Positions 16,796 through 25,297 of a DNA stretch of 64,000 nucleotides are shown one piece after another. This stretch comes from Arcicella rosea (GTDB lineage: Bacteria; Bacteroidota; Bacteroidia; Cytophagales; Spirosomataceae), in NCBI RefSeq assembly GCF_040543805.1, contig NZ_JBEUMS010000007.1, positions 186,001 to 250,000 of the forward strand, in the 5' to 3' direction. Within the stretch, counting starts at the first letter, position 1, and every line of letters starts with the position of its first letter. Made by a program: the position numbers and the translations under genes. The notes below the pieces were generated by a model. It had not been told where the DNA came from, did not search any database, and saw only the letters and a program-made list of their open reading frames with translations.

Positions 16796-18298
16796 TTAAT
16801 CTTCAGTTTTTATCTTCATACTTCCAGTTTCAATCAATCTTGCTTGCCAAGAAAGGGCTTCATTGAGTAAATGTGGAGTATGTCCACCTTGAAGACTGGC
16901 ACGTTGGAAATAATCTAACAAATGAGGTCTATAATCTGGATGTGAACAGTTTTGAATAATTCTTACAGCTCTCTCACGAGGAGCTAAACCTCTTAAATCT
17001 GCCAAACCATAGTCAGTAACAATAATATCTACATCGTGTTCGGAATGATCTACGTGTGAAACCATCGGAACAATGTGAGAAATATTATCAGCTTTAGAAG
17101 CAGCCTGTGTTACAAAAATGCAGAGATAGGAATTTCTTGCAAAATCGCCAGAACCACCGATGCCATTCATCATTTTAGTACCATAAACATGGGTTGAATT
17201 CACATTTCCATAAATATCACATTCAATAGCCGTATTAATAGCAATGATTCCTAAACGTCGAATCACTTCAGCGGCATTACTGATGTTCTGAGGACGCAAG
17301 AGAATTTTGTTTTTATAGTTATCAAAATTTTGAAAGATACGCTGATAACATTTTTCGGAAACAGTAATAGAAGAAGCAGAAGCAAAAGTTAAATTACCAG
17401 CATCTATTAAATCAAAAGTGCTGTCTTGAAGAACTTCTGAATACATCGTAAGATTATTAAACTCACTGTTGACGAAACCTTCAAGAATGGAGTTAGCAAC
17501 TTTGCCAATACCTGCTTGTAAAGGCAATAATGAAGTAGTTAATCGCCCGTGCTTTACTTCATTTCTTAGGAAATCTAATAAAAAGTTGGCTATGGCAATG
17601 GTTTTTGTATCAGGTTCAGCTATACTAGCGGGACTATCCGCCACATTCGTATAAACAATACCGATAACTTTAGAAACATCTACCGGAATACTGGTAGTAC
17701 CAATTAAAGAATTGGCTTGGGTGATAGGAATAATGGCACGATGAGGGTAATCTCCAGCATAAAATATATCATGAATCCCTTCAATGTTGGTAGGAATAGT
17801 AAGATTTACTTCAAGGATAATCTTCTTTGCTTTTTGGATAAATGTAGCCGAATTTCCGATAGAAGTAGTTGGCACAACACTGCCATCGGCTTTAATCATT
17901 GCAACCTCGATAACAGCAATGTCTATTTCTGGGAGATGATGGTTATTGATAAGTTCGGCAGTTTCGCCTAAATGTTGGTCGATAAATAATACTTCGCCAG
18001 CATTAATATGTTTTCTTAATACAGCATCAGATTGAAAAGGCATTCTTTTAGCAAGCATACCAGTATCTGCGAGAAGCCCATCAATATCATGCCCTAACGA
18101 AGCCCCAGTGATTAATGTAATTTTTAATTGTGCCTCTTTTCCTCTATCGGCCAAAGCTTTTAATACAGCTTTGCTATCACCAGCACGAGTAAAGCCACTA
18201 GCACCAACCACCATTCCGTTTTCAAAAAATAAAGCAGCATCATTGGCAGTAATAACTTTGTCTAATAAATCAGTATTTTGAATTCTTTCTAGGTTCAT
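16796..18298 (-). CDS. Acetyl-CoA hydrolase/transferase family (succinate:CoA transferase type)
   Basis: This 500-residue protein belongs to the Cat1/AarC-type acetyl-CoA hydrolase/transferase family. The key glycine motif GIGGSGDF lies near residues 376-383, following AIECDIYGNVNSTHVYGTK, and a region with VDHSEHDVDIIVTDYGLADL closes the second domain. Family members swap CoA between acetate or propionate and succinate through a glutamyl-CoA intermediate. The length is typical (about 500). There is no signal peptide, so it is cytoplasmic. The exact acyl substrate cannot be told from the sequence. It is flanked by the C-rich repeat and by a divergent LuxR-type regulator that begins 190 bases away. 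Confidence 0.88.
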   Translation of the reverse strand: MNLERIQNTDLLDKVITANDAALFFENGMVVGASGFTRAGDSKAVLKALADRGKEAQLKITLITGASLGHDIDGLLADTGMLAKRMPFQSDAVLRKHINAGEVLFIDQHLGETAELINNHHLPEIDIAVIEVAMIKADGSVVPTTSIGNSATFIQKAKKIILEVNLTIPTNIEGIHDIFYAGDYPHRAIIPITQANSLIGTTSIPVDVSKVIGIVYTNVADSPASIAEPDTKTIAIANFLLDFLRNEVKHGRLTTSLLPLQAGIGKVANSILEGFVNSEFNNLTMYSEVLQDSTFDLIDAGNLTFASASSITVSEKCYQRIFQNFDNYKNKILLRPQNISNAAEVIRRLGIIAINTAIECDIYGNVNSTHVYGTKMMNGIGGSGDFARNSYLCIFVTQAASKADNISHIVPMVSHVDHSEHDVDIIVTDYGLADLRGLAPRERAVRIIQNCSHPDYRPHLLDYFQRASLQGGHTPHLLNEALSWQARLIETGSMKIKTED

Positions 18299-18488
18299 AC
18301 ATTTAAGCTTTTGTTGAAAAGCTCGAAATTCGCCTGAAAGGATTTCAATAACTATGACTATTATTAGTTTTCTGGTTAATTGATGGAATAATAAGTTGAC
18401 AATAACATTAGTTCAAGCAATATTTTAAAATAGAAATACAAAAATGAAGAAATTGTAAGTCATATTTGTAAGAAAATACTTGTCATCT

Positions 18489-19274
18489 ATGACTGAAGAA
18501 CAACAACATATTACTACTACATACATAGCATTACTAAACCAACAGCAATTTGTGGAGGAGGAACTAGATTATGCTATTCTCGAAAAACATAAGCCACTCT
18601 TGCATACTTTGGCTAGTTTAGGAAATAGTGGTGTAAGTGTTTTTGATTCTTTTAGAAAAGAACACGTATTTTATTCACCTAATTTTAGTAGTTTGCTGGG
18701 CTATGATTTAGCACAGATTGAAGTAAAAGACCATATCTTCCTAGATACAAAGATTCATCCTAACGATTTAATTGAGCTTACTAGAAATGGAATATCGCTT
18801 TTGAAGCTATTTTTTGCTTTTTCAAGTGATGAAAAAGCTAACTATAAACTAGTTAACGAGTATAGAATATTAAATGCTGAGGATAAATACATCAGGGTTG
18901 TAGAACAACACCAGATATTGGAATTAGATGCTTATGGTAATATGTGGTTGTCGCTGAGTATTATTGATATATCCCCCAATCAGGAAATTAACGAGGGCTT
19001 GAAAAGTCAATTATTGAATTTTAGAACTGGAAAAATAATTCCCTTTCTCGATGACGAGCTTAAAAAAGTAGAAGAACCCAGTGTAGCTTTATCACAACGA
19101 GAGATTCAGATTCTCCATTTGGTTAAAGATGGCTTTTTAAGTAAAGAGATTTCAGATAAATTGGCAATCAGTGTGCATACCGTAAATACGCATCGACAAC
19201 GTGTTTTAGAGAAACTAGGGGCTAATAATTCGCTAGAAGCCATTGTTTTTGCTTCAAAGCTTGGCTTGATATAA
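18489..19274 (+). CDS. PAS-like domain LuxR-family transcriptional regulator
   Basis: The ATG at 18489 is preferred to an in-frame TTG nine bases upstream, giving 261 residues. The N-terminal part carries a PAS-like sensor region (VFDSFRKEHVFYSPNFSSLLGYD, then RILNAEDKYIRVVEQHQ). The last 65 residues are a LuxR/GerE helix-turn-helix: LSQREIQILHLVKDGFLSKE, ISDKLAISVHTVNTHRQRVL, EKLGANNSLEA. It is a DNA-binding regulator of unknown signal. It lies 90 bases before a TonB-dependent receptor on the same strand and is divergent from the CoA transferase, either of which it might control (inference). Confidence 0.85.
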   Translation: MTEEQQHITTTYIALLNQQQFVEEELDYAILEKHKPLLHTLASLGNSGVSVFDSFRKEHVFYSPNFSSLLGYDLAQIEVKDHIFLDTKIHPNDLIELTRNGISLLKLFFAFSSDEKANYKLVNEYRILNAEDKYIRVVEQHQILELDAYGNMWLSLSIIDISPNQEINEGLKSQLLNFRTGKIIPFLDDELKKVEEPSVALSQREIQILHLVKDGFLSKEISDKLAISVHTVNTHRQRVLEKLGANNSLEAIVFASKLGLI

Positions 19275-19363
19275 TGAGAGAATACTGAAAAATCAGTATT
19301 GTATGAAAATGGGTTATGAAAGACCTTTGTGCTTTCACATTAAACCGATTTATTCATACAGTT

Positions 19364-21691
19364 ATGCTAAAAATTAACCTACTCTTACTGATTATCGGAA
19401 TGTTCTCATTCTGCTCAAAAGCACAACAGCCCACCCAAACGATTAGAGGTACAGTCATTGATAATGCTTCTAATATTGCCCTTCCTTCTGCCAATGTTGT
19501 AATACTTGATACAAAATTTGGTACTCAAACAGATGCCTCAGGAAACTTTATCATCAAGAATGTAAGTGTTGGAAGGTATAACATTCAAGTAAGCATGGTT
19601 GGTTATGAACCTATTTTGATGAAAGAGATTGTATTATCGTCCTCAAAAGAAGTCTTCCTGACTGTTTCAATGAAAGAAAGTACCACTACATTGGCAGAAA
19701 TTACTGTAAAACCACAAGTCAATAAAGAACAGCCACTCAACAGTACAGCAACACTCAGTGCAAGAATGCTAAGTGTGGAAGAAGCTAGACGTTATGCTGG
19801 TGGGTTTGATGACCCAGCCCGACTGGTTTCATCTTTCGCAGGTGTTACTAGTAATGTAGGAAATAATGCCATCGTGGTGAGAGGAAATAATCCACAAGCT
19901 TTGCAATGGAAATTAGAGGGCATAGAAATTCCTAATCCCAATCACTTTGCTGATTTAAGTAGTTTTGGTGGAGGAGGTTTAACGGCACTCAGTAGTCAAT
20001 TACTCGCCAATTCAGATTTTTTCTCAGGCGCTTTTCCTGCGGAATACAATAATGCACTTTCGGGGGTATTCGATATTTTTATGCGAAAAGGCAATAATAA
20101 CAAAGCCGAGCATACATTTCAAGTGGGACTTACAGGAATTGATGTTTCCTCAGAAGGACCATTTAAGTCGGGGGGTAAATCATCTTATCTTTTTAATTAT
20201 CGCTATTCAACCATGGCATTGTTAGAGCCACTTTTGCCAGATAATGCAGGAGGAGTGAAGTACCAAGATTTTTCTTTTAAGCTTAATTTCCCTACCAAAA
20301 AGGCGGGTACATTTTCATTCTGGGGCATTGGTTTGTTAGATAACTCTAGTGCGAAAATAAAAGAAGATAAAGCAGAATGGAAATACGATACTGATAAAGA
20401 AAACCAGTCTGTCAAACAGTTTATGGCAGCCAGTGGAATCAGTCATAAAATATTTTTAAACGATACGCAGTATTTAAAAACAACTTTTGCCTCTACGATT
20501 AATGGCATTGATTTGAACACAGATAGAATTAATGATGAATCGCATATTCTGCCCAAAAACAGGATTAATAATCAAAACATAAGCCTTGTTTTTAATTCAT
20601 ATTTAAACACAAAGTTTAGCTCAAAGCATACTAACAAAACGGGCGTAGTGGCAACGAGTTTGCGTTATGATATTTCACTGCAAAATGCTTCAACGCTTGG
20701 TAAACTGTTGGAAAAAGTAGTAGAAGAAAAAGGTAAAAGCTTTTTACTTTCGGCTTATACTAATTCAACCATTAATTTCTCTGAAAAGATAACGATGAAT
20801 GTTGGGGTGAATGGACAGTTATTTACCTTGAATAATCATTACACCATTGAGCCACGCTTGGGCATAAAATATCGCTTTGTCGAAAACCAAGCACTTAGTG
20901 TAGGATATGGCTTGCATAGTCGTTTAGAGCGCTTGAATTATTACTTTGTGAAAAATGGACAAGAAAATCTCAATAAAAACCTTGACTTTACAAAAGCTCA
21001 TCATTTGGTATTGGGTTATGACCTGAGTTTATCAGAATTCCATCATTTGAAAATTGAAGGTTATTATCAAAAACTCTTCAACGTACCTGTGATAAAAGAT
21101 AGTTCGTTCTCTACAATTAACTTAACCAGCGATTGGTTTTTTAAAGAAGCTTTACAAAACACAGGAGAAGGGAAAAACTATGGTGTGGACATTACTTTTG
21201 AGAAATATCTTTCGGACGGATTTTATTATATGGTTACTGGTTCAATTTTTAGTTCAAAGTATAGAGGAGGAGACGGATTGTGGCGAAGTACGAGGTATAA
21301 TAGAAACTATGCGTTTAATTTTTTAACAGGAAAAGAATGGCAGGTAGGCAAAAGCCAGCAAAATGTATTTGGAATTAATATCCGGTTGAGTTATCAGGGA
21401 GGTGATCATTATTCACCGTTAGATGAAAAAGCTTCCCAAAAAGCTCAGGAGGCAAAATTTGATGAAAGACAAGCTTTCTCGAAACAATTGCCTTCGGCTT
21501 TTACGTCACATTTTACAGCAACTTTCAAGATTAATAAGAAGAAATCTAGTAGAGAAATTGCTTTGAAAATAATCAATGCTACGATGTATAAAGAGTTTAT
21601 GGGTTTTCAATATAATTATCTTAGTAAGGTGGTAGATGAATACCGAGAAAGTCTTTTTATTCCAAACCTAAGCTATCGGATAGAATTCTAA
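19364..21691 (+). CDS. TonB-dependent outer-membrane receptor with carboxypeptidase-regulatory-like domain
   Basis: The ATG at 19364 is chosen because a signal peptide (MLKINLLLLIIGMFSFCSKA) starts there; a longer frame from 19316 would bury it. The product has 775 residues. After the signal comes a CarboxypepD_reg-like domain (IRGTVIDNASNIALPSANVV), then a plug (ARRYAGGFDDPARLVSSFAG ... IVVRGNNPQALQWKLEGIEI), then a beta-barrel ending in an aromatic strand (IPNLSYRIEF) typical of outer-membrane proteins. No SusD partner follows, so it is not a Sus-type glycan pair. The ligand is unknown. Confidence 0.88.
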   Translation: MLKINLLLLIIGMFSFCSKAQQPTQTIRGTVIDNASNIALPSANVVILDTKFGTQTDASGNFIIKNVSVGRYNIQVSMVGYEPILMKEIVLSSSKEVFLTVSMKESTTTLAEITVKPQVNKEQPLNSTATLSARMLSVEEARRYAGGFDDPARLVSSFAGVTSNVGNNAIVVRGNNPQALQWKLEGIEIPNPNHFADLSSFGGGGLTALSSQLLANSDFFSGAFPAEYNNALSGVFDIFMRKGNNNKAEHTFQVGLTGIDVSSEGPFKSGGKSSYLFNYRYSTMALLEPLLPDNAGGVKYQDFSFKLNFPTKKAGTFSFWGIGLLDNSSAKIKEDKAEWKYDTDKENQSVKQFMAASGISHKIFLNDTQYLKTTFASTINGIDLNTDRINDESHILPKNRINNQNISLVFNSYLNTKFSSKHTNKTGVVATSLRYDISLQNASTLGKLLEKVVEEKGKSFLLSAYTNSTINFSEKITMNVGVNGQLFTLNNHYTIEPRLGIKYRFVENQALSVGYGLHSRLERLNYYFVKNGQENLNKNLDFTKAHHLVLGYDLSLSEFHHLKIEGYYQKLFNVPVIKDSSFSTINLTSDWFFKEALQNTGEGKNYGVDITFEKYLSDGFYYMVTGSIFSSKYRGGDGLWRSTRYNRNYAFNFLTGKEWQVGKSQQNVFGINIRLSYQGGDHYSPLDEKASQKAQEAKFDERQAFSKQLPSAFTSHFTATFKINKKKSSREIALKIINATMYKEFMGFQYNYLSKVVDEYRESLFIPNLSYRIEF

Positions 21692-21700
21692 ATGTTATTT

Positions 21701-21709
21701 CTACCGATA
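21701..21709. repeat. Isolated ctaccgata motif, possible relic of the 4281-4426 element
   Basis: The sequence around ctaccgata (upstream aatgttattt, downstream ttaagtctctaatgg) is similar in layout to the right end of the composite palindrome at 4391-4426. It may be a decayed end of the same element. It sits just after the receptor gene. Confidence 0.35.
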
Positions 21710-21827
21710 TTAAGTCTCTAATGGAGAACTATAATCTCCCCATTTTCATAAATCCAATATGAGTTATCTCGTTTTTTTCTTTAAGATAACTAGTTTTAGA
21801 AGTTTGATATTTATTATCGTTCTGTCC

Positions 21828-21911
21828 TTACTTTTCTTTTCTTGATAAAAGAAAAGTAACAAAAGAAAATCAAGAATTCCTAAACTCGCTCCGCTCAAAC
21901 AGTAGGAATTC
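21828..21911 (-). repeat. Dispersed two-hairpin repeat, copy 3 (reversed)
   Basis: Read on the minus strand it matches copy 2. The gaattccta (21874-21882) and taggaattc (21903-21911) arms enclose the complement of ctgtttgagcggagcgag. The ttacttttctttt...aaaagaaaagtaa hairpin is at 21828-21859. Orientation relative to the flanking genes differs from the other copies. Confidence 0.8.
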
Positions 21912-21927
21912 GTTACTTACCAATCAC

Positions 21928-21966
21928 AAAAAAGTGGTCATAGTTAGTTCTATGGCCACTTTTTTT
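21928..21966. terminator. Bidirectional terminator hairpin
   Basis: The arms aaaaaagtggtcata (21928-21942) and tatggccactttttt (21951-21965) pair with one G-T wobble, with A and T runs outside. It sits between the convergent TonB receptor and GH43 genes. Confidence 0.75.
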
Positions 21967-21990
21967 AAATATAAAATTAGAAATGTCTTT

Positions 21991-22962
21991 TTACTTTATA
22001 GCTTTCTTTTCAACACCTTCATTGGTAATAACTACAGGCTTGATAAGTCCATTTTCATCAAAAAACATTTTATCAATACAAGTAACTCTTGAATTACCAT
22101 CTTTCTCAGTTAATGGTCTTCTATGATAAACTATGTACCAATCGTCTGTTTTAGGATTTTTTATCACTGAATGATGCCCCGCACCTGTGGCAATCTTTGG
22201 GTCTTGTTGTAAAATTTTACCAATTCGTTTAAAAGGACCAAAAGGAGAATCTGCAATGGCATAAGCCACAGAATAATCTGGACCAGTCCAACCACCTTCC
22301 GACCACATGAAGTAATATTTTCCATTCTTTTTAAACATAAATGGTCCTTCAACATAGTTTTCTGGTGTAATTTCTTTGAAAATACCTCCGTCTTCATAAG
22401 GAATGAAACCTGTAAAGTCCTTTTTCAAATGAGCAATATTACAATGTCTCCAACCACCATAAATTAAATAATACTCGTCTTTATCTTTAAAAACAAATTG
22501 GTCGATTGGTTGAGCTCCATTATGAAATTTATCAATTAAAGGTTTTTTAAGGTAATCTTTAAAAGGCCCCGAAGGTTTATCGGCAACAGCTACGCCAATG
22601 CCACCATATTCTTTATCACTCTGAATATCGTTTGCTCCAAAGAAAATAAAATACTTTCCACCTTTTTCAATGATAGAAGGAGCCCAAACGGCACGTTTCG
22701 CCCATTTTACGTTTGAAGTATCTAAAATTTTGGAATGTTTTGTCCAAGTAACTAAATCTTTGGATGAAAAAGCATCGAAGAATACTTGTTTATCATAAGG
22801 TGCAGAATAGGTTGGATAAATCCAGTAAGTTTTGTCGAAAATTATTCCTTCTGGGTCGGCATACCAACCTTGAAAAATAGGATTGCCAGCACTCGTTTTT
22901 TTCTGAGCATACATTGTCTGGGCAATCAAAATAAAGAGTAATAAGGATAGTAATTTTTTCAT
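21991..22962 (-). CDS. Secreted glycoside hydrolase family 43-type enzyme
   Basis: The 323-residue product has a signal peptide (MKKLLSLLLFILIAQTMYAQ) and a five-bladed beta-propeller pattern. The GH43 acids are in place: Asp36 in WYADPE (general base), Asp154 in PIDQFVF (pKa modulator) and Glu205 in YVEGPFMF (general acid). GH43 enzymes cut arabinose- or xylose-containing glycans. The exact linkage cannot be inferred. The gene is divergent from a secreted SGNH esterase-like gene 181 bases away, which together suggest plant-polysaccharide use (inference). Confidence 0.9.
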   Translation of the reverse strand: MKKLLSLLLFILIAQTMYAQKKTSAGNPIFQGWYADPEGIIFDKTYWIYPTYSAPYDKQVFFDAFSSKDLVTWTKHSKILDTSNVKWAKRAVWAPSIIEKGGKYFIFFGANDIQSDKEYGGIGVAVADKPSGPFKDYLKKPLIDKFHNGAQPIDQFVFKDKDEYYLIYGGWRHCNIAHLKKDFTGFIPYEDGGIFKEITPENYVEGPFMFKKNGKYYFMWSEGGWTGPDYSVAYAIADSPFGPFKRIGKILQQDPKIATGAGHHSVIKNPKTDDWYIVYHRRPLTEKDGNSRVTCIDKMFFDENGLIKPVVITNEGVEKKAIK

Positions 22963-23143
22963 GATTTGAAATGAAAATGTTTTTATAGATAATTGGATAA
23001 TTTAATCTCAAACATAAGATTTGAGTACAACAAAGAAATCATAAAAACCTTTTGAAAGAAAACAAAAAACAAAATCTTTGATTGATAAGTACATTTTACT
23101 GAAATTGTATTTTAAAGTAAATAAAGATTTTAAACCATTATTT

Positions 23144-23914
23144 ATGAAAAACATTTTTTCAAGAAGAGTTTTTTTACAATCCTCAGCCATATCTACCTTT
23201 TTGATGGGCTTGAAAAGTAATTCAGTTGCTGCAAGTAATCTTGAGATGGAAACAAAACTTACTTTTCTTTTTCAGGGAGATTCTATTACGGATGGAAACA
23301 GAGGTAGAAATACCGACCCTAATCATATTATGGGGCATGGTTATGCTTATGGAGTAGCAAGTAGGATAGGAGCTGATTTTCCTGAAGCGGGATTTACTTT
23401 TTATAATAGAGGTATCAGTGGAAATAGAATTCCAGATTTACAAAAACGTTGGAAAGAAGAAACACTTGATTTAAAACCTGATGTATTGAGTTTGTTAATT
23501 GGTATTAATGATGTAAATGCTTTAATTCGTAAACCAGAGGAAGCACCTAATCTTGAACAATTTGAAATTGGTTACAGAGATTTACTTGATCAGTGTAAAC
23601 AAAACAACCCAGATATTCTATTTGTGTTGGGTATTCCATTTGTTTATGCAATTAAGGGTAGAAAAGATAATTGGGACATTTGGCAAAAAGAAACGAACGC
23701 TAGAGCCGAAGTTGTCAAAAAACTTGCAAAAGAATATGATGCAGTGTTGATTGATTATCCTTCAATGTTTGAAAAAGCTTTTAAAAATGCACCAGATGAA
23801 TACTGGGTTTGGGATGGGATTCATCCAACTGTTTTTGGACATGAATTGATGGCTCGTGAATGGATTAAAGCAGTAAGTAAAAGATTGAAGTTTCTGAAAA
23901 AGTATAAATATTAA
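23144..23914 (+). CDS. Exported SGNH/GDSL hydrolase (carbohydrate-esterase-like)
   Basis: The ATG at 23144 is chosen because it starts a twin-arginine-like signal (MKNIFSRRVFLQSSAIS); the longer frame from 23078 begins with TTG. The product has 256 residues. SGNH blocks are complete: GDSITDG (Ser47), GISGNRIPDL, GINDVN, and DGIHP near the end (Asp224, His227). This family de-acetylates sugars or lipids. The likely role next to a GH43 is removing acetyl groups from xylan or a similar glycan, but this is inference. A terminator follows the stop. Confidence 0.87.
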   Translation: MKNIFSRRVFLQSSAISTFLMGLKSNSVAASNLEMETKLTFLFQGDSITDGNRGRNTDPNHIMGHGYAYGVASRIGADFPEAGFTFYNRGISGNRIPDLQKRWKEETLDLKPDVLSLLIGINDVNALIRKPEEAPNLEQFEIGYRDLLDQCKQNNPDILFVLGIPFVYAIKGRKDNWDIWQKETNARAEVVKKLAKEYDAVLIDYPSMFEKAFKNAPDEYWVWDGIHPTVFGHELMAREWIKAVSKRLKFLKKYKY

Positions 23915-23922
23915 ATGAATTG

Positions 23923-23951
23923 TAGCCTTCGGATATGAAGGCTATTTTTTT
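23923..23951 (+). terminator. Terminator after the SGNH hydrolase gene
   Basis: The arms tagccttc (23923-23930) and gaaggcta (23937-23944) are followed by seven T residues. It starts eight bases after the stop codon. Confidence 0.75.
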
Positions 23952-24067
23952 GATTTCAATGTAATCCTTTATTTAATGCTCAGAAGAGTAGTTCGTTTTT
24001 TGATTTTGATGCTAAAAAGCCCGAAATTTGAGAATAAAATCAAATTCATCAATTTAATAAAAATACA

Positions 24068-24733
24068 ATGCACATTGCCGTAACTGGAAATATCGGAGCT
24101 GGAAAAACATCACTAGCGAAAAAATTAGCAGATCATTTTGGATGGGAAGTATTATTTGAAGCTGTGGAAGGAAATCCGTATTTGGCTGATTTTTATGGAG
24201 ATATGCCACGTTGGGCTTTCCATTTGCAATTGTATTTTTTGAAAAGTAGATACGAACAAGTATTACAAATTCAACAATCGAATAAAAGAATTATTCAAGA
24301 TAGAACAATTTATGAAGATGCCTACATCTTTGCTCAGAATTTATATGAAGGTGGAATCATGTCGGAAAACGATTATCTTACTTATAAAGGAATCTTCGAT
24401 TTGATGATGACTTCCGTAAAAGCACCCGATTTAACGATTTATTTAAAAGCTGATATGCCAAAATTGGTTTCTCAGATTAAAAAAAGAGGAAGAGATTTTG
24501 AAGCCAATATTTCTATTGATTATCTACAAGATTTGAACAGACACTATGATAACTTTACCGAAAGCTATACTTATGGTAAATTATTGATTTTAGATGTTAA
24601 CGAATTGGATTACTTAAATAATGCGGAAGATTTGGCTTTTGTCATTAACCAAGTGGACAAAGCTTTACTTTATGAAACACCTCCACGTCCCAAACCGCTG
24701 ACAATCCCTTCTTTATTCGATAAATCTGAATAA
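24068..24733 (+). CDS. Deoxynucleoside kinase
   Basis: This is a 221-residue P-loop kinase. GNIGAGKTS (7-15) is the Walker A loop, and QDRTIYEDA is the conserved DRS/DRT motif near the middle that binds the nucleoside 5'-OH. The C-terminal half has the RxR-type lid (KKRGRDFEA). The family phosphorylates deoxyadenosine, deoxyguanosine or deoxycytidine for nucleotide salvage in the cytoplasm. The substrate preference is not visible. It stands alone, 140 bases before the BlaI gene, with operators for that gene between them. Confidence 0.9.
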   Translation: MHIAVTGNIGAGKTSLAKKLADHFGWEVLFEAVEGNPYLADFYGDMPRWAFHLQLYFLKSRYEQVLQIQQSNKRIIQDRTIYEDAYIFAQNLYEGGIMSENDYLTYKGIFDLMMTSVKAPDLTIYLKADMPKLVSQIKKRGRDFEANISIDYLQDLNRHYDNFTESYTYGKLLILDVNELDYLNNAEDLAFVINQVDKALLYETPPRPKPLTIPSLFDKSE

Positions 24734-24787
24734 ATTCAGCCTGAAGATTTACCGTTTAAAGTAAATAAATGACATTTTAAATTTATT

Positions 24788-24859
24788 TACGAAAATATTC
24801 GTAGATAAATTTGTTAATACGAATTCTTTCGTAGTATATTTGTTACGAAATTATTCGTA
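24788..24859. promoter_or_regulatory. Three BlaI-type operator palindromes
   Basis: Three 16-base sites of the form TACGAA-N4-TTCGTA lie before the BlaI-like gene: tacgaaaatattcgta (24788-24803), tacgaattctttcgta (24818-24833) and tacgaaattattcgta (24844-24859). Start-to-start spacing is 30 and 26 bases. The middle one lies inside the promoter spacer and the last one covers the start region, so repression of the adjacent blaI-M56 operon by its own product is expected. Confidence 0.85.
24810..24842 (+). promoter_or_regulatory. Bacteroidota-type promoter of the blaI-M56 operon
   Basis: TTTG at 24810-24813 is separated by 21 bases from TATATTTG at 24835-24842, matching the TTTG / TAnnTTTG consensus of the Bacteroidota housekeeping sigma factor. 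It overlaps the three operators and precedes the ATG at 24878. Confidence 0.75.
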
Positions 24860-24877
24860 ACAAATATTATTATTGAA

Positions 24878-25255
24878 ATGGAACCTATCAAACCTACAGA
24901 ATCAGAATTACAAATTCTTCAAGTACTTTGGTCATTGGGTCAAGCCAGTGTAAGACAAGTAAATGATGAACTTTCGAAAGTAAGAGACATTGGCTATACA
25001 ACAACTTTGAAGTTACTTCAAATCATGTTTGAAAAGAAAATTGTTTCACGTATAGAGGAGGGGCGTTATCACTTGTACGAAGCAGCAATTACTGAAGAAG
25101 CCACGCAACAATTTTTAGTTGACAAATTTGTGGATACTGCTTTTCGTGGTTCAGCCATGAAATTGGTGATGCAAACTTTGGGAAATCATCAAGCTTCGAA
25201 AGAAGAATTAGATGAAATCAAAAAACTCATTGCTCAAATGGAACAAAATGCTTAA
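24878..25255 (+). CDS. BlaI/MecI/CopY-family transcriptional repressor
   Basis: This is a 125-residue winged-helix repressor. The opening EPIKPTESELQILQVLWSLG and the recognition stretch TTTLKLLQIMFEKKIVSRIE are typical of BlaI/MecI. The C-terminal helices mediate dimerisation. In known systems a membrane metalloprotease of the M56 type cleaves the repressor upon signal. Here the M56 gene follows 42 bases downstream on the same strand, and three matching operator palindromes precede the gene. No beta-lactamase or other target gene is adjacent, so the inducer and regulon are open. Confidence 0.92.
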   Translation: MEPIKPTESELQILQVLWSLGQASVRQVNDELSKVRDIGYTTTLKLLQIMFEKKIVSRIEEGRYHLYEAAITEEATQQFLVDKFVDTAFRGSAMKLVMQTLGNHQASKEELDEIKKLIAQMEQNA

Positions 25256-25297
25256 ACCTAATTTAACAAACCTCATATTTAACCCCTTTCTAAATCA

